Below are positions 50,039 to 59,781 of a stretch of 64,000 nt of DNA, one piece after another; the stretch's first letter is position 1, and each line of letters begins with the position of its first letter. The stretch is from a virus: the IMG/VR virus record IMGVR_UViG_3300030106_006724, positions 1-64,000 of that record. One strand, given 5' to 3'. A program made the translations under genes and the position numbers. The notes below the pieces were generated by a model that was given only the letters and a program-made list of their open reading frames with translations, was not told where the DNA came from and did no database searches.

Positions 50039-50962
50039 ATGCCTAAAAAAATTCCAAAGCAAGTAAAACTTGTTAGGGATAGTTATATAAAGCAGAGTAA
50101 GAGTAATAAACATATCTCTTATAGTCAGCTATTTACTTACCTTAGTTGTAAACGTAAATGGGAATTACAGTATTTACGTAATATAGCTCCTTTCGAACCA
50201 TCAATACATGCTGTATTCGGATCAGCATTTCATGAAACATTGCAAAATTATTTAAATGTAATGTATACTGATACTGCAAAAGCAGCTGATGAAATAGATA
50301 CTAATGCGTATCTGTACGAAAGGATGACTAAAAATTATAAAAGACAGAAAATGCAGAACGGTAACGAGCATTTTTCTAATGCCGACGAAATGAATATGTT
50401 TTGGTTAGATGGGAAGCATATAATGGAATTTATTAAAAAGAAAAGAAGAGGTTATTTTTCTAAAAAGAATACTTACTTAGCAGGTATCGAGACTTTACTA
50501 TATCAAGAATTAAAACCAGGAGTTTATTTTAAAGGTTTTATAGATTTAGTTTTTTATAATAAATTTTTAGATGAATATACTTTAGTCGATATTAAAACGT
50601 CTACTAAAGGATGGAATAAATTTGCTAAAGCTGATGATAAAAAAATATTTCAATTACTTTTATATAAAGAATTTTTTGCTAAGCAATTTAATATTCCTAT
50701 TGAAAAAGTAAACGTAGAATACTTTATAGTAAAAAGAAGAGTACCTGTAGAAGCTGATTTTGCTTCTATGCAAAGAAGAGTACAAGAGTTTAGACCAACA
50801 GCTGGTAAAATAAAAAGAGGTAAAGCTCTATCAGCTATGAATAACTTTATAAAAGATGTATTAGATGAAAATAATAACTATATAGATAAAAGCTATCACT
50901 GTACTGGAGATAGAAATCCGTGCTGGCATTGTAACGTTTACGATGGAGTTTTAGAAAAATAG
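50039..50962 (+). CDS. PD-(D/E)XK nuclease, RecB/Cas4-like exonuclease family
   Basis: 307 residues. SYSQLFTYLSCKRKW at the start, FGSAFHETLQ (early His), GFIDLVF and YTLVDIKTS (Asp and D-x-K of the active site), and FQLLLYKE (Gln-Tyr motif) are all in the family order. A late Cys cluster (CTGDRNPCWHC) suggests a Cas4-like iron-sulfur or zinc site. Likely acts in recombination or host DNA processing. Confidence 0.83.
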   Translation: MPKKIPKQVKLVRDSYIKQSKSNKHISYSQLFTYLSCKRKWELQYLRNIAPFEPSIHAVFGSAFHETLQNYLNVMYTDTAKAADEIDTNAYLYERMTKNYKRQKMQNGNEHFSNADEMNMFWLDGKHIMEFIKKKRRGYFSKKNTYLAGIETLLYQELKPGVYFKGFIDLVFYNKFLDEYTLVDIKTSTKGWNKFAKADDKKIFQLLLYKEFFAKQFNIPIEKVNVEYFIVKRRVPVEADFASMQRRVQEFRPTAGKIKRGKALSAMNNFIKDVLDENNNYIDKSYHCTGDRNPCWHCNVYDGVLEK

Positions 50963-51011
50963 CCTATTTATATATAAATATATACTTATATATAGTTATA
51001 AAACATTAGTT

Positions 51012-51200
51012 ATGATAAAAGATGAAAAGTTAACATCCGTTAAAATCACACAGCCTCACTTCGATAAATTTAAAATGGCTTGCTTACAAGATAATTTTTC
51101 TTTTAAAAAGCTTGCAGATCGGGCAATTTTTCTTTATATTACAGATAAGGAGTTTAAGAAATTAATTCATGATACTGTATCAATTAAATTAAAAAGATGA
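51012..51200 (+). CDS. small DNA-binding-like protein, ribbon-helix-helix candidate
   Basis: 62 residues. SVKITQPHFDKFKMACLQDN followed by a second helix (SFKKLADRAIFLYI) fits the Arc/MetJ layout of one strand and two helices. The genes around it switch from nucleases to glycan synthesis, so a regulator is plausible. Confidence is limited by its short length. Confidence 0.55.
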   Translation: MIKDEKLTSVKITQPHFDKFKMACLQDNFSFKKLADRAIFLYITDKEFKKLIHDTVSIKLKR

Positions 51201-52630
51201 TAGAAGGGTATATTCCAAAAGCAGATAGAAAAAAGATACTACTATTGTGCGATGATATAAGAATGCATTCAGGTATTGCTACTATGGCAAGAGAGTTTGT
51301 AGTAAACTTATCACATAAATATAATTGGTTCCAATTAGGTGCAGCACTTAAACATCCTGATGCTGGTAAGACCTTTGATATAAGTCAAGACGTTGGTAAG
51401 AGAGCAGGAATAAATGATGCTGATATAAAAGTTATGCCATGGAATGGTTACGGAGACGCAGGTGTAGTAAGAAATTTAATGGCAAAAGAAGACCCTGATG
51501 CTATTTTTATATTTACTGATCCAAGATATTGGATATGGTTATTTGAAATAGAAAGAGAAATAAGAAGTAAAATTCCTATATTTTGGTTAAATATTTGGGA
51601 CGACTATCCTGCTCCTATGTACAATAGACCTTATTATGAATCAGTAGACTTATTAATGGGTATATCAAAACAAACAGTTAATATTAATAAATTAGTATTA
51701 GAAGAAAAAGCTAATGATAAAGTTATAGAATATGTACCTCATGGAATAGATACTAAAGATTTCTTCCCTATCAGAGAAGGAGATGAACTTTACCCTAAGT
51801 TAATAGAATTTAAAAAACAAACAGTACCTGTTGAAACTGACTTTATAGTATATTTTAATTCCAGAAATATTCATAGAAAAAGACCAGGTGATACATTAAT
51901 GGCTTATAAACATTTTTGTGATATAATAGGAGAAGAGAAAGCTAAAAGAACTGCATTAGTAATGCATACTCAACCAACTGATAATAACGGTACTGATCTT
52001 CAAGCGATGAAAAATACTTTTTATCCTAATGGTAATATATTTTTCTCTAGTGCTAAAATTAGTCCTCAACAGATGAACTTTATGTATAATATGGCTGACT
52101 TAACTGTATTACTATCATCTAATGAAGGATGGGGATTAGCATTAACTGAATCGATGATGTGCGGTACTATGATATCAGCTAATGTTACTGGAGGTATGCA
52201 AGATCAAATGAGATTTGTAGATGATAAAGGTAAATGGATAGAATTCGATGCTGATTTTCCTTCTAATCATAGAGGTACATATAAAGAACATGGTGAATGG
52301 GCTATACCAGTATTTCCTTCTAATATTTCCTTTACTGGTTCTCCTCTGACTCCTTATATATACGATGATAGATTAAGCCCTGAAGATGCTGCTCAAGCTA
52401 TATTAAAAGCTTATAATTTAAGTAAAGAAGAGAGAGATAAAAGAGGAATGAAAGGCCACGAATGGGTTATGTCTGATGAAGCAGGTATGTCTTCTAAGAA
52501 TATGAGTAAAAAAGTAGGAGAGTGTATGGAAAAAGCATTTAAAAACTTTAAGCCTAGACCTTCATATAACGTAATAAAAATAAAAGAGTATAAACCTCCA
52601 ACTGTTAAACATAAAATTATAGGTTATTAA
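51197..52630 (+). CDS. GT4-family glycosyltransferase (copy 1)
   Basis: 477 residues. MHSGIATMAREFV near the start fits the acceptor-binding domain, and SSNEGWGLALTESMMCGT is the EX7E nucleotide-sugar motif. FNSRNIHRKRPGDT precedes the second domain. A retaining GT-B enzyme acting on a cytoplasmic glycan. It opens a run of polysaccharide genes. Confidence 0.85.
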   Translation: MIEGYIPKADRKKILLLCDDIRMHSGIATMAREFVVNLSHKYNWFQLGAALKHPDAGKTFDISQDVGKRAGINDADIKVMPWNGYGDAGVVRNLMAKEDPDAIFIFTDPRYWIWLFEIEREIRSKIPIFWLNIWDDYPAPMYNRPYYESVDLLMGISKQTVNINKLVLEEKANDKVIEYVPHGIDTKDFFPIREGDELYPKLIEFKKQTVPVETDFIVYFNSRNIHRKRPGDTLMAYKHFCDIIGEEKAKRTALVMHTQPTDNNGTDLQAMKNTFYPNGNIFFSSAKISPQQMNFMYNMADLTVLLSSNEGWGLALTESMMCGTMISANVTGGMQDQMRFVDDKGKWIEFDADFPSNHRGTYKEHGEWAIPVFPSNISFTGSPLTPYIYDDRLSPEDAAQAILKAYNLSKEERDKRGMKGHEWVMSDEAGMSSKNMSKKVGECMEKAFKNFKPRPSYNVIKIKEYKPPTVKHKIIGY

Positions 52631-52631
52631 T

Positions 52632-53897
52632 ATGGATAAAATATCAGTAGTAATTAGTTCTCCTGTAGATACTTATTCAGGATATGGAGCAAGAGCTAGA
52701 GACTTTGTTAAAGCAGTTATGGCTTTAGATAAGTATGATGTTAAGTTATTATCTCAACGTTGGGGTAATACTAGATTCGGTTATTTAGAAGATCATGGTG
52801 AAGATGATATGTTAGTAAATATTATTCCTCAAATGACCTCACAACCTGATATATGGATACAGATTACTGTACCGAATGAATTTCAAAAGATAGGTAAATA
52901 TAATATAGGAGTTACTGCAGGTATAGAAACTACTCTTTGTGCAAAAGAATGGATTGACGGATTAAATAGAATGGATCTAGTTCTTACTTCTTCTAATCAT
53001 TCTAAAAACGTATTAGAAGAAACTAAATGGGATATTAAAGATAATAGAACTAATCAAATAGTAGAAACTACTAAAGCTACAGTTCCTATTAAAGTTTTAT
53101 TTGAAGGTATTGATAATAATAAGTACAAAGTAAGTCCTAGTAAAGAATTTGATTTATCTATAGTACAAGAAGAATTTTGTTTTTTATTTGTAGGACATTG
53201 GCTGCAAGGTAGTTTTGGTCATGATAGAAAGAATATAAGTTACATGATTAAATCTTTCTTAGAAACGTTTAAAAATAAACCTAAACAACCTGCATTAGTA
53301 TTAAAAACCTCTCATGTAGGAAGTTCTATAATAGATGAAGATAGAATACTTAAAAAAATAGGAGAAATAAGACAATCAGTAAAAGGTAAATTACCTAATA
53401 TATATTTAGTTCATGGAGAGATTTCAGATACTGAAATGAATAATTTATATAATCATCCTAGAATTAAAGCAATGGTTTCGTTTACTAAAGGAGAAGGTTT
53501 CGGAAGACCTTTACTTGAATTTAGTGTAGTTAAAAAACCTATTATAGCATCAGGATGGTCTGGTCAAACTGATTTCCTTAATAATAAACAGTCTTTTTTA
53601 GTAGGAGGTCAAGTTCATAAATTAGATAAGTCATCGGTACAGAAAGGAGTATTATTAGAAGAAAGTGAATGGTTCCAACCTGAAGATGCTCAAGTAGGTG
53701 CAGCATATAAAGAAATTTATAAAAATTATAAAAAATGGGTTCCTTTAGCTAAACAGTTAGGATTTAAAAATTCTAAAGATTTTAGTTTTGAAGCTATGAC
53801 TAAACTACTAGGTGAAATACTAGATGAAAGTTTACCTGAGTTTCCTAAACAAGTTGAGTTAGAGTTACCTAAATTAGATTTACCTAAATTAAAATAG
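52632..53897 (+). CDS. GT4-family glycosyltransferase (copy 2)
   Basis: 421 residues. VDTYSGYGARARDFV at the N-terminus, and KGEGFGRPLLEFSVVKKP as the EX7E motif. Diverged from copy 1, so it probably adds a different sugar. The C-terminus is Leu/Pro/Lys-repetitive (ELPKLDLPKLK). Confidence 0.8.
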   Translation: MDKISVVISSPVDTYSGYGARARDFVKAVMALDKYDVKLLSQRWGNTRFGYLEDHGEDDMLVNIIPQMTSQPDIWIQITVPNEFQKIGKYNIGVTAGIETTLCAKEWIDGLNRMDLVLTSSNHSKNVLEETKWDIKDNRTNQIVETTKATVPIKVLFEGIDNNKYKVSPSKEFDLSIVQEEFCFLFVGHWLQGSFGHDRKNISYMIKSFLETFKNKPKQPALVLKTSHVGSSIIDEDRILKKIGEIRQSVKGKLPNIYLVHGEISDTEMNNLYNHPRIKAMVSFTKGEGFGRPLLEFSVVKKPIIASGWSGQTDFLNNKQSFLVGGQVHKLDKSSVQKGVLLEESEWFQPEDAQVGAAYKEIYKNYKKWVPLAKQLGFKNSKDFSFEAMTKLLGEILDESLPEFPKQVELELPKLDLPKLK

Positions 53898-53899
53898 TT

Positions 53900-54373
53900 A
53901 TGAGTGATAATTTAACAAAAGATAGATTAGTAAAAGGTCCTTTTGGTAGTGATGCTTGTTATGAGCAATCATTTCAGCAAGAAGGTAAAGAAGTTAAAAC
54001 TTGGCTTTGTATGGGAAGTGGTTTCAGTACTTCAACTATGATGGATAAAGATTCTAAATTAGTAAAAGATACTTTAGAAACTTCCCCTGAATTATATAAA
54101 GATCTTATGCATATAGATGAAAATGATAGAGCATGGTTTCCTGCTACAATAACTCTTCCTGGAAAAGGAATGGTATTTGCAGATGGTACTAATAAAAAAG
54201 ATTGGAAATGGGCTGCAGTTAGAGCTCAAGAATTAACTAACGAAGAAGTTGAATCAGGAAAGTTTCCTAAAGATCAAACGCACAAAATGGATATGAAAAA
54301 TATGACTTATTTTGATGCTCATAGAGGATTTATGGATGCTTTAGAAGTAATAGGGTTTTATGAAATCAATTAG
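53900..54373 (+). CDS. hypothetical protein, 157 residues
   Basis: No family recognised. 157 residues, soluble, with KTWLCMGSGFSTST and WFPATITLPGKGMVFAD segments. It lies between two glycosyltransferases and overlaps the next gene by 14 bases. A structural or regulatory role cannot be judged. Confidence 0.65.
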   Translation: MSDNLTKDRLVKGPFGSDACYEQSFQQEGKEVKTWLCMGSGFSTSTMMDKDSKLVKDTLETSPELYKDLMHIDENDRAWFPATITLPGKGMVFADGTNKKDWKWAAVRAQELTNEEVESGKFPKDQTHKMDMKNMTYFDAHRGFMDALEVIGFYEIN

Positions 54374-54992
54374 TTACGCTATAACAGTTTGTAATGAGTT
54401 TATAGAAATACAAAAACTCGTTCCTTTTCTTTTAGAACATAAAAGAGATGAAGACCAGATAGTAGTATTGTATGATCAAAGTAATGGTACTGAAGGAGTA
54501 GAAGACTTCTTAAGAGCTAAGAGTATTAATTATGATTTTAGTTGGTATCCAGGATCATTCAATAAAAATTTTAGTGAATGGAAAAATTTATTAACTAGCT
54601 ATTGTTCAGGAGATTATATATTTCAAATAGATGCTGACGAATTACCTGATGAAGGATTAATTAAAGATCTTCCTAGAATTATAGAAGCTAATCCTGATAA
54701 TGAAGTATATTTAACCCCTAGAATTAATACAGTCGAAGGATTAACTCAAGAGCATATAGGTAGATGGCAATGGAGAGTAAATGAAAAAGGATGGGTTAAC
54801 TGGCCTGATTACCAATGGAGAATCTGGAAAAATATACCTAGTATAAAATGGATAAATAAAGTTCATGAAAAATTATCTGGGTATAAAACTTATGCTGCAC
54901 TACCTGCTTCTCCTAAATATGCTTTATATCATCCAAAAGATATTAAGAGACAGGAAAGACAAAATGAATTTTATAACACTTTAACAGATTAA
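54360..54992 (+). CDS. GT2-family glycosyltransferase
   Basis: 210 residues. SYAITVCNEFIEIQKLV is the first strand, and FQIDADELPDEG is the acidic metal-binding motif of GT-A enzymes. It resembles LPS-core type GT2 members (YHPKDIKRQERQN near the end). Likely inverting transferase on surface or virion glycan. Confidence 0.8.
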   Translation: MKSISYAITVCNEFIEIQKLVPFLLEHKRDEDQIVVLYDQSNGTEGVEDFLRAKSINYDFSWYPGSFNKNFSEWKNLLTSYCSGDYIFQIDADELPDEGLIKDLPRIIEANPDNEVYLTPRINTVEGLTQEHIGRWQWRVNEKGWVNWPDYQWRIWKNIPSIKWINKVHEKLSGYKTYAALPASPKYALYHPKDIKRQERQNEFYNTLTD

Positions 54993-54994
54993 AT

Positions 54995-55411
54995 ATGGGA
55001 GCACCTTTTATATTACAAGAAGAATCAGTAAAAGATGTAGTTAACTCAGTAGGAGTAATTACTGATTATCTAAAAAAGTTTGAACAAAAAGATATATCAT
55101 TAGTAAAATTATTTTCAAAAGATGTAGAACTTATAGATTGGAACATACATAAGAAAGGATTTAGCGATGTAGTCAAAGCTTATGAAGATATATTTACATC
55201 AGTTAATACTTTTAAAATTACCAGTCCTGGTATAGGAGATGTATCTTCAACCGATTCAGTTTTACTTTATCCAGTTATTAAAGTTGACGCTCAAGCATTT
55301 CTTTGTAGAATCGATATAGCTATAGATGGTAAAGAACCTTTAAAAGTAATAGATATTATAACTTTAAATAATGAAGGGTTAATTAGTAAGATTAATGCTT
55401 TTAAACAATAA
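54995..55411 (+). CDS. NTF2/SnoaL-like protein
   Basis: 138 residues. Alternating helices and a curved sheet as in SnoaL/NTF2 folds (LVKLFSKDVELIDW; KVIDIITLNNEGLISKINAF). The fold binds small ligands or acts as an isomerase. It lies between glycosyltransferase and sugar dehydrogenase genes. Confidence 0.7.
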   Translation: MGAPFILQEESVKDVVNSVGVITDYLKKFEQKDISLVKLFSKDVELIDWNIHKKGFSDVVKAYEDIFTSVNTFKITSPGIGDVSSTDSVLLYPVIKVDAQAFLCRIDIAIDGKEPLKVIDIITLNNEGLISKINAFKQ

Positions 55412-56223
55412 TGAAAGTAGGAATAATTGGTAATGGTTTTGTAGGAGAAGCTCAAGCTTTTGCTTTTAGTCCTACGTATGAAATAAAGATCTACGATGTT
55501 GATCCTCTTAAAAGTCTAAATACATTAGATGAAGTACATAACTGTGATGTAGTATTTGTTTGTGTTCCTTCTCCTATGAACGAAGATGGATCTCAAAATT
55601 TAACCTATATTGAAGACGTTTTTGATAATGCTGATCCTGGCCCAGTATATGTAATAAAATCAACTGTTATACCTGGTACTACACGTCTCTTACAAAAGAA
55701 ATATAAAGATTTAAGTATTGTATTTAGTCCTGAATTTTTAACTCAAAGAACCGCTAAATTAGATATGATGACTCAAGCAAGAGTTATCTTTGGAGGTGAC
55801 GATATAACTACTGGAGCATTAGAAAAATTTTATTCTAAAAGGTTTAAGAATAGAAACTATATACATACCGATCCAACAACAGCTGAATTAATCAAGTATA
55901 TGAATAATACTTTTTTTGCTACTAAAGTATCGTTTATGAATGAATTTAAAATATTAGCTAATAAGCTAGGAGTTGATTGGGATACAGCAGTATGGGGATT
56001 TGCATCTGATCATAGATTAGGAGATAGTCATTTAGATGTTCCTGGTCCTGATGGTAAGTTAGGATTTGGAGGAACTTGTTTTCCAAAAGATATAAACGCT
56101 ATTATTGATGTTGCTAATAGTAATAAAGTAGATATGAAAGTATTAAAAGCAGCTTGGGAAACCAATTTAGTAGTAAGACCAGAAAAAGATTGGGAAGAAT
56201 TAAAAGGAAAAGCAGTAGTATGA
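55411..56223 (+). CDS. UDP-glucose/GDP-mannose dehydrogenase family, lacking C-terminal domain
   Basis: 270 residues. GIIGNGFVGEAQAFAF (Rossmann), VFVCVPSPMNEDG, and FGGTCFPKDINA with the catalytic Cys. The C-terminal nucleotide-sugar binding domain present in full enzymes is missing, so it may need another subunit. A full-length relative lies at 60766. TAATG overlap upstream, ATGA overlap downstream. Confidence 0.8.
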   Translation: MKVGIIGNGFVGEAQAFAFSPTYEIKIYDVDPLKSLNTLDEVHNCDVVFVCVPSPMNEDGSQNLTYIEDVFDNADPGPVYVIKSTVIPGTTRLLQKKYKDLSIVFSPEFLTQRTAKLDMMTQARVIFGGDDITTGALEKFYSKRFKNRNYIHTDPTTAELIKYMNNTFFATKVSFMNEFKILANKLGVDWDTAVWGFASDHRLGDSHLDVPGPDGKLGFGGTCFPKDINAIIDVANSNKVDMKVLKAAWETNLVVRPEKDWEELKGKAVV

Positions 56224-57308
56224 AAACAAAGATACGTAAAAAGTCCGCTTTAGTCTTAGGCGGAGGAGGATTTATAGGAGGACATTTAGCTAAAAGATTA
56301 AAAGAAGAAGGCTTTTGGGTTAGAATAGTTGATATAAAAACTAATCATGAATACTTTAACCATAAAGATATTTGTAACGATTACGTATCAGGTGATTTAA
56401 GGGATCCTAAAGTAGTAGAAGCAATCTTTAGAATAGAAACAGATCCTAATCATAAGGACGTAATTTATAATTATACTTTTTATAAACAACCTTTTACTAA
56501 CGTAGAAGCATTTGATGAAGTTTACCAACTAGCTGCTGATATGGGTGGTGCAGGTTATATCTTTACAGGAGATAATGATGCAAATGTTATGCACAACTCA
56601 GCATTAGTTAATTTAAACGTAGTAAATGAAGCTACTAAAACTGGAGTAGGTAGAATATTTTATTCTTCTTCTGCTTGTATGTATCCAGAACATAATCAAT
56701 TAGATCCTGATAATCCTAACTGTGAAGAGTCTTCAGCTTATCCAGCTGATCCTGATAGCGAATACGGATGGGAGAAACTATTTAGTGAAAGATTGTATTT
56801 TGCTTTTAATAGAAATTATAACTTAGATGTTAGAGTAGCTCGTTATCATAATATATTCGGTCCTGAAGGAACATACGATGGAGGAAGAGAAAAAGCTCCA
56901 GCTGCTATGTGCCGTAAAGCTGCTGAAGGTAAAGAAGAAATAGAAGTATGGGGTAGCGGTAATCAAACAAGATCGTTTATGTATGTAGATGAATGTGTTG
57001 AAGCAACTTTAAGATTAATGAGACAAGATAAATTTTTAGGACCTGTAAATATAGGCTCAGAAGAAATGGTAACTATTAATGAATTAGCTCAAATAGCAAT
57101 AGATCTTTCCGGAAATAATCTTTCTATAAAAAATATAGATGGTCAAGAGTTTATAGACAAATATGGCTTTCCATGTCCGTTAGGAGTAAATGGTAGAAAC
57201 TCTCATAATAAATTATATAAAGAAAAAATAGGATGGGAATCTAAAGCTACTCTTAAAGAAGGAATGGCTAAAACTTTTGAATGGATCAATAAAAAAATTA
57301 ATGGATAA
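56220..57308 (+). CDS. GDP-mannose 3,5-epimerase-like SDR protein
   Basis: 362 residues from ATG 56220; the frame extends further upstream but only within the dehydrogenase gene. VLGGGGFIGGHLA (NAD), ADMGGAGYI, SSSACMYPE, YGWEK (catalytic Tyr/Lys), EGTYDGGREKAPAAMC and NQTRSFMYVDECVE follow plant and bacterial GDP-mannose 3,5-epimerase closely. It would make GDP-L-galactose or GDP-L-gulose from GDP-mannose. With the ManC-like cupin this shows the phage draws on the GDP-mannose pool. Confidence 0.85.
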   Translation: MKTKIRKKSALVLGGGGFIGGHLAKRLKEEGFWVRIVDIKTNHEYFNHKDICNDYVSGDLRDPKVVEAIFRIETDPNHKDVIYNYTFYKQPFTNVEAFDEVYQLAADMGGAGYIFTGDNDANVMHNSALVNLNVVNEATKTGVGRIFYSSSACMYPEHNQLDPDNPNCEESSAYPADPDSEYGWEKLFSERLYFAFNRNYNLDVRVARYHNIFGPEGTYDGGREKAPAAMCRKAAEGKEEIEVWGSGNQTRSFMYVDECVEATLRLMRQDKFLGPVNIGSEEMVTINELAQIAIDLSGNNLSIKNIDGQEFIDKYGFPCPLGVNGRNSHNKLYKEKIGWESKATLKEGMAKTFEWINKKING

Positions 57309-58092
57309 GAAAATATTATTATTTACAACTATTGGTAAACTCTCAGAAGAGTCTCAAGCTCATGTTAATGCTAGCTTTCAATCTTGGAAAGATTATGGGT
57401 TAGATATATTAGTATTTGGAGAAACATTTCATAAAGATTTATGTAGTAAGTTTGACGCTATATTAGATACATCAGTTGAAAAATCTGAGTTTGGTATACC
57501 TTTAGTAAGAAGCCTATTTGTTAAAGCATCACAATATGAAGGATACGATTTATTTTGTTATATTAATTCTGATATTATTTTTAATAAAGATCCTAGACCT
57601 ATACTGGAACTAATTAAATATAAAGAGTTTATGGCTGTAGGTCAAAGACTAGATGTATGGAACTGGCCTAATATTACTAAAAAGAAGGTACATAATCCTG
57701 GAGGTATAGATTACTTTTTTATGACCAAAGGGTTTAGAGATTGGAATGATATGCCTGACTTTAGCGTTGCAAGGGGTAGATTCGATCATTGGATTATGGG
57801 TAAAGCATTAGAAAGCGGTAAAGCAGTAGTAGACTTAACTAAGGTATTTTTACCTATCCATCCCGAACCTATAAATAGAATATCAGCAAATCCTGATATA
57901 CAGTACGCTAACGGTATGATTAAGTTAGGGTACCAGCAATATAGAAATATGAATATTTTTTTAGATCTACAATGTCATGGTCAAACTAATATGACTCCAT
58001 TTGTTATGACTAAAAAAGGATTAGAAAAAAGAAAAGACATACCTTTAAATGAATTTAAACATCAGTTCGAATATGACTACGAAAAATTTTGA
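57301..58092 (+). CDS. glycosyltransferase-like protein (GT-A type)
   Basis: 263 residues from ATG 57301. FTTIGKLSEESQ at the start and LFCYINSDIIFNKD with an NSD acidic motif at about 95 fit a GT-A fold. RFDHWIMGKAL and FLPIHPEPINRI occur further on. Probably transfers a sugar from the nucleotide-sugars made by neighbouring genes. Confidence 0.65.
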   Translation: MDKKILLFTTIGKLSEESQAHVNASFQSWKDYGLDILVFGETFHKDLCSKFDAILDTSVEKSEFGIPLVRSLFVKASQYEGYDLFCYINSDIIFNKDPRPILELIKYKEFMAVGQRLDVWNWPNITKKKVHNPGGIDYFFMTKGFRDWNDMPDFSVARGRFDHWIMGKALESGKAVVDLTKVFLPIHPEPINRISANPDIQYANGMIKLGYQQYRNMNIFLDLQCHGQTNMTPFVMTKKGLEKRKDIPLNEFKHQFEYDYEKF

Positions 58093-58453
58093 TTTATCTG
58101 AACCTAAAACTATAGTATTCGATTTAGATGGAACATTACTTAATGTTGATAGAAACTATTACGATAAAGCTACTCCTATCAAACATAGAATCAATATGGT
58201 TAATAAACTATACGATGAAGGCCACACGATAATAATAGAAACAGCTAGAGGCTGTGTAAGTGGAAAAAATTATTTCTTTTATACTTTAGATCAACTTAAA
58301 GAATTTGGTTTAAAATTTCATACTCTACGTACTGGAGTTAAATATGGAGCGGATTTATTTGTAGATGATAAGGGTATATCTGATAATAATTTTTTTAAAG
58401 ATAACGGTAAAGGTAAAAAATTAGAACCTTGGCAGTTAAAAGATCGTGATTAA
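58073..58453 (+). CDS. HAD-family phosphatase, small
   Basis: 126 residues from ATG 58073, inside the end of the previous gene. IVFDLDGTLL (motif I), IIETARG (motif II), and LFVDDKGISD (motif III/IV). No cap domain. Similar in size to the HAD protein at 18441, so both may act on phosphorylated sugars or nucleotides. TAATG overlap downstream. Confidence 0.75.
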   Translation: MTTKNFDLSEPKTIVFDLDGTLLNVDRNYYDKATPIKHRINMVNKLYDEGHTIIIETARGCVSGKNYFFYTLDQLKEFGLKFHTLRTGVKYGADLFVDDKGISDNNFFKDNGKGKKLEPWQLKDRD

Positions 58454-59781
58454 TGGCAAGTATAAAAAAGTTTATAAATAAAAGTCCAAACATAGTAAAA
58501 AAGTTATATTATAAATTAGTTCCATTTTATAAAAGATATGGGTCTGAATTTAAAGATACTTATGACTTTTTACTACATTCATTAGATTTTACTCCTAAGC
58601 AGTTAAAAGATTATCAGTTTAGTAAACTACGAGAGACTATTTCTAATGCTTATGAGAACGTACCATACTATCATAAGTTAATGGTAGATTACGGAGTACC
58701 TAAGTATATTCAAGATCCATCTGATATTTCTAAATTACCTATACTTACAAAACAAATAGTTAAAGATAATTGGAAAGATTTAATTAATAAGAAATACAAA
58801 GATGATATAATAACTTTTAAAACCTCAGGTTCTACTGGAGAAAAATTTAAGTTTTTAGGGAACGATAATTTATATAAAAGAGAAGCAGCATTTGTACTAA
58901 GAGCATTTAATATGCATAACGCTTCTCTATATGATAAACCTTCAGTTTGGGTTAGACGATATGCTCCTAAAGCCGGAGACCCAATTTCCTATACTGATCA
59001 TGAATTAAATAGAGTATATTTATCTCCTTTTAATTTGTCTCCTTCAACTATAGAAAGTTATGTTAGAGAAATAGATAGAACATCAGCTGAAACTTTAGTT
59101 ACTTATCCTTCGTTAGCTAATTTTATGGCTAACTTAATGTATGATAAATGTTTAAGATTTAAAAAGATTAGAAGTATTCATGTAGCTTCTGAAATGGTCC
59201 TTCCGGAATGGAGAAATAATATTAGAGCTAAGTTAGGAATTAATTTATATGCTCATTATGGTATGATGGAAAAGGTTTCTTTCTTTTCTAATTTTTTAGG
59301 TAGTGATAAGTATGCTGAAAGTTTAGAATATGGTTATACTGAAATAGTGAACGGTGATGTTATAGGTACTGGCTTCTTAAACGATGTTATGCCTTTTATA
59401 CGTTATTCTCCCGGTGATAGAGCTGTTAAAAATAGTAACATTGAATACTTTAATGCATTACCGGTTAGTATAGATGATTTTATAGGAAGATCCACAGATA
59501 TGATTTTTACAAAAGATGGTAGAAAGTTATCCGGAGTTAATTTTTATACTATGATGTATAAAATACCTGGAGTAGAAATGTTTCAAATTATTCAAAAATC
59601 ATTGGATGAAATAATAGTTAATTATATACCTTCTGATGAATGGGGTAAAGATACAGAAAACTGTATAATAGATGGTATGGAAGATAGAGCAGGAAAAGAT
59701 ATTAAGTTACAAGTTAATTCAGTTATAGAGTTGGAAAGAAGTTCTACTGGGAAGTTAAAAACGATTAAGAATGAATGTTAA
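58453..59781 (+). CDS. CapK/phenylacetate-CoA-ligase-like adenylate-forming enzyme
   Basis: 442 residues. TFKTSGSTGEKFKFLGND is the AMP-binding P-loop, and YAHYGMMEK resembles the second motif of the CapK/PaaK group. CapK proteins are common in capsule loci with unclear role, probably activating an acid for transfer to sugar. It overlaps the aminotransferase by 11 bases. Confidence 0.75.
   Translation: MASIKKFINKSPNIVKKLYYKLVPFYKRYGSEFKDTYDFLLHSLDFTPKQLKDYQFSKLRETISNAYENVPYYHKLMVDYGVPKYIQDPSDISKLPILTKQIVKDNWKDLINKKYKDDIITFKTSGSTGEKFKFLGNDNLYKREAAFVLRAFNMHNASLYDKPSVWVRRYAPKAGDPISYTDHELNRVYLSPFNLSPSTIESYVREIDRTSAETLVTYPSLANFMANLMYDKCLRFKKIRSIHVASEMVLPEWRNNIRAKLGINLYAHYGMMEKVSFFSNFLGSDKYAESLEYGYTEIVNGDVIGTGFLNDVMPFIRYSPGDRAVKNSNIEYFNALPVSIDDFIGRSTDMIFTKDGRKLSGVNFYTMMYKIPGVEMFQIIQKSLDEIIVNYIPSDEWGKDTENCIIDGMEDRAGKDIKLQVNSVIELERSSTGKLKTIKNEC

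Noticed and set aside
50963-51011. AT-rich gap before 51012 as a promoter
   Set aside because: Contains TATATATA runs but no TTG at the right distance; evidence is too weak.
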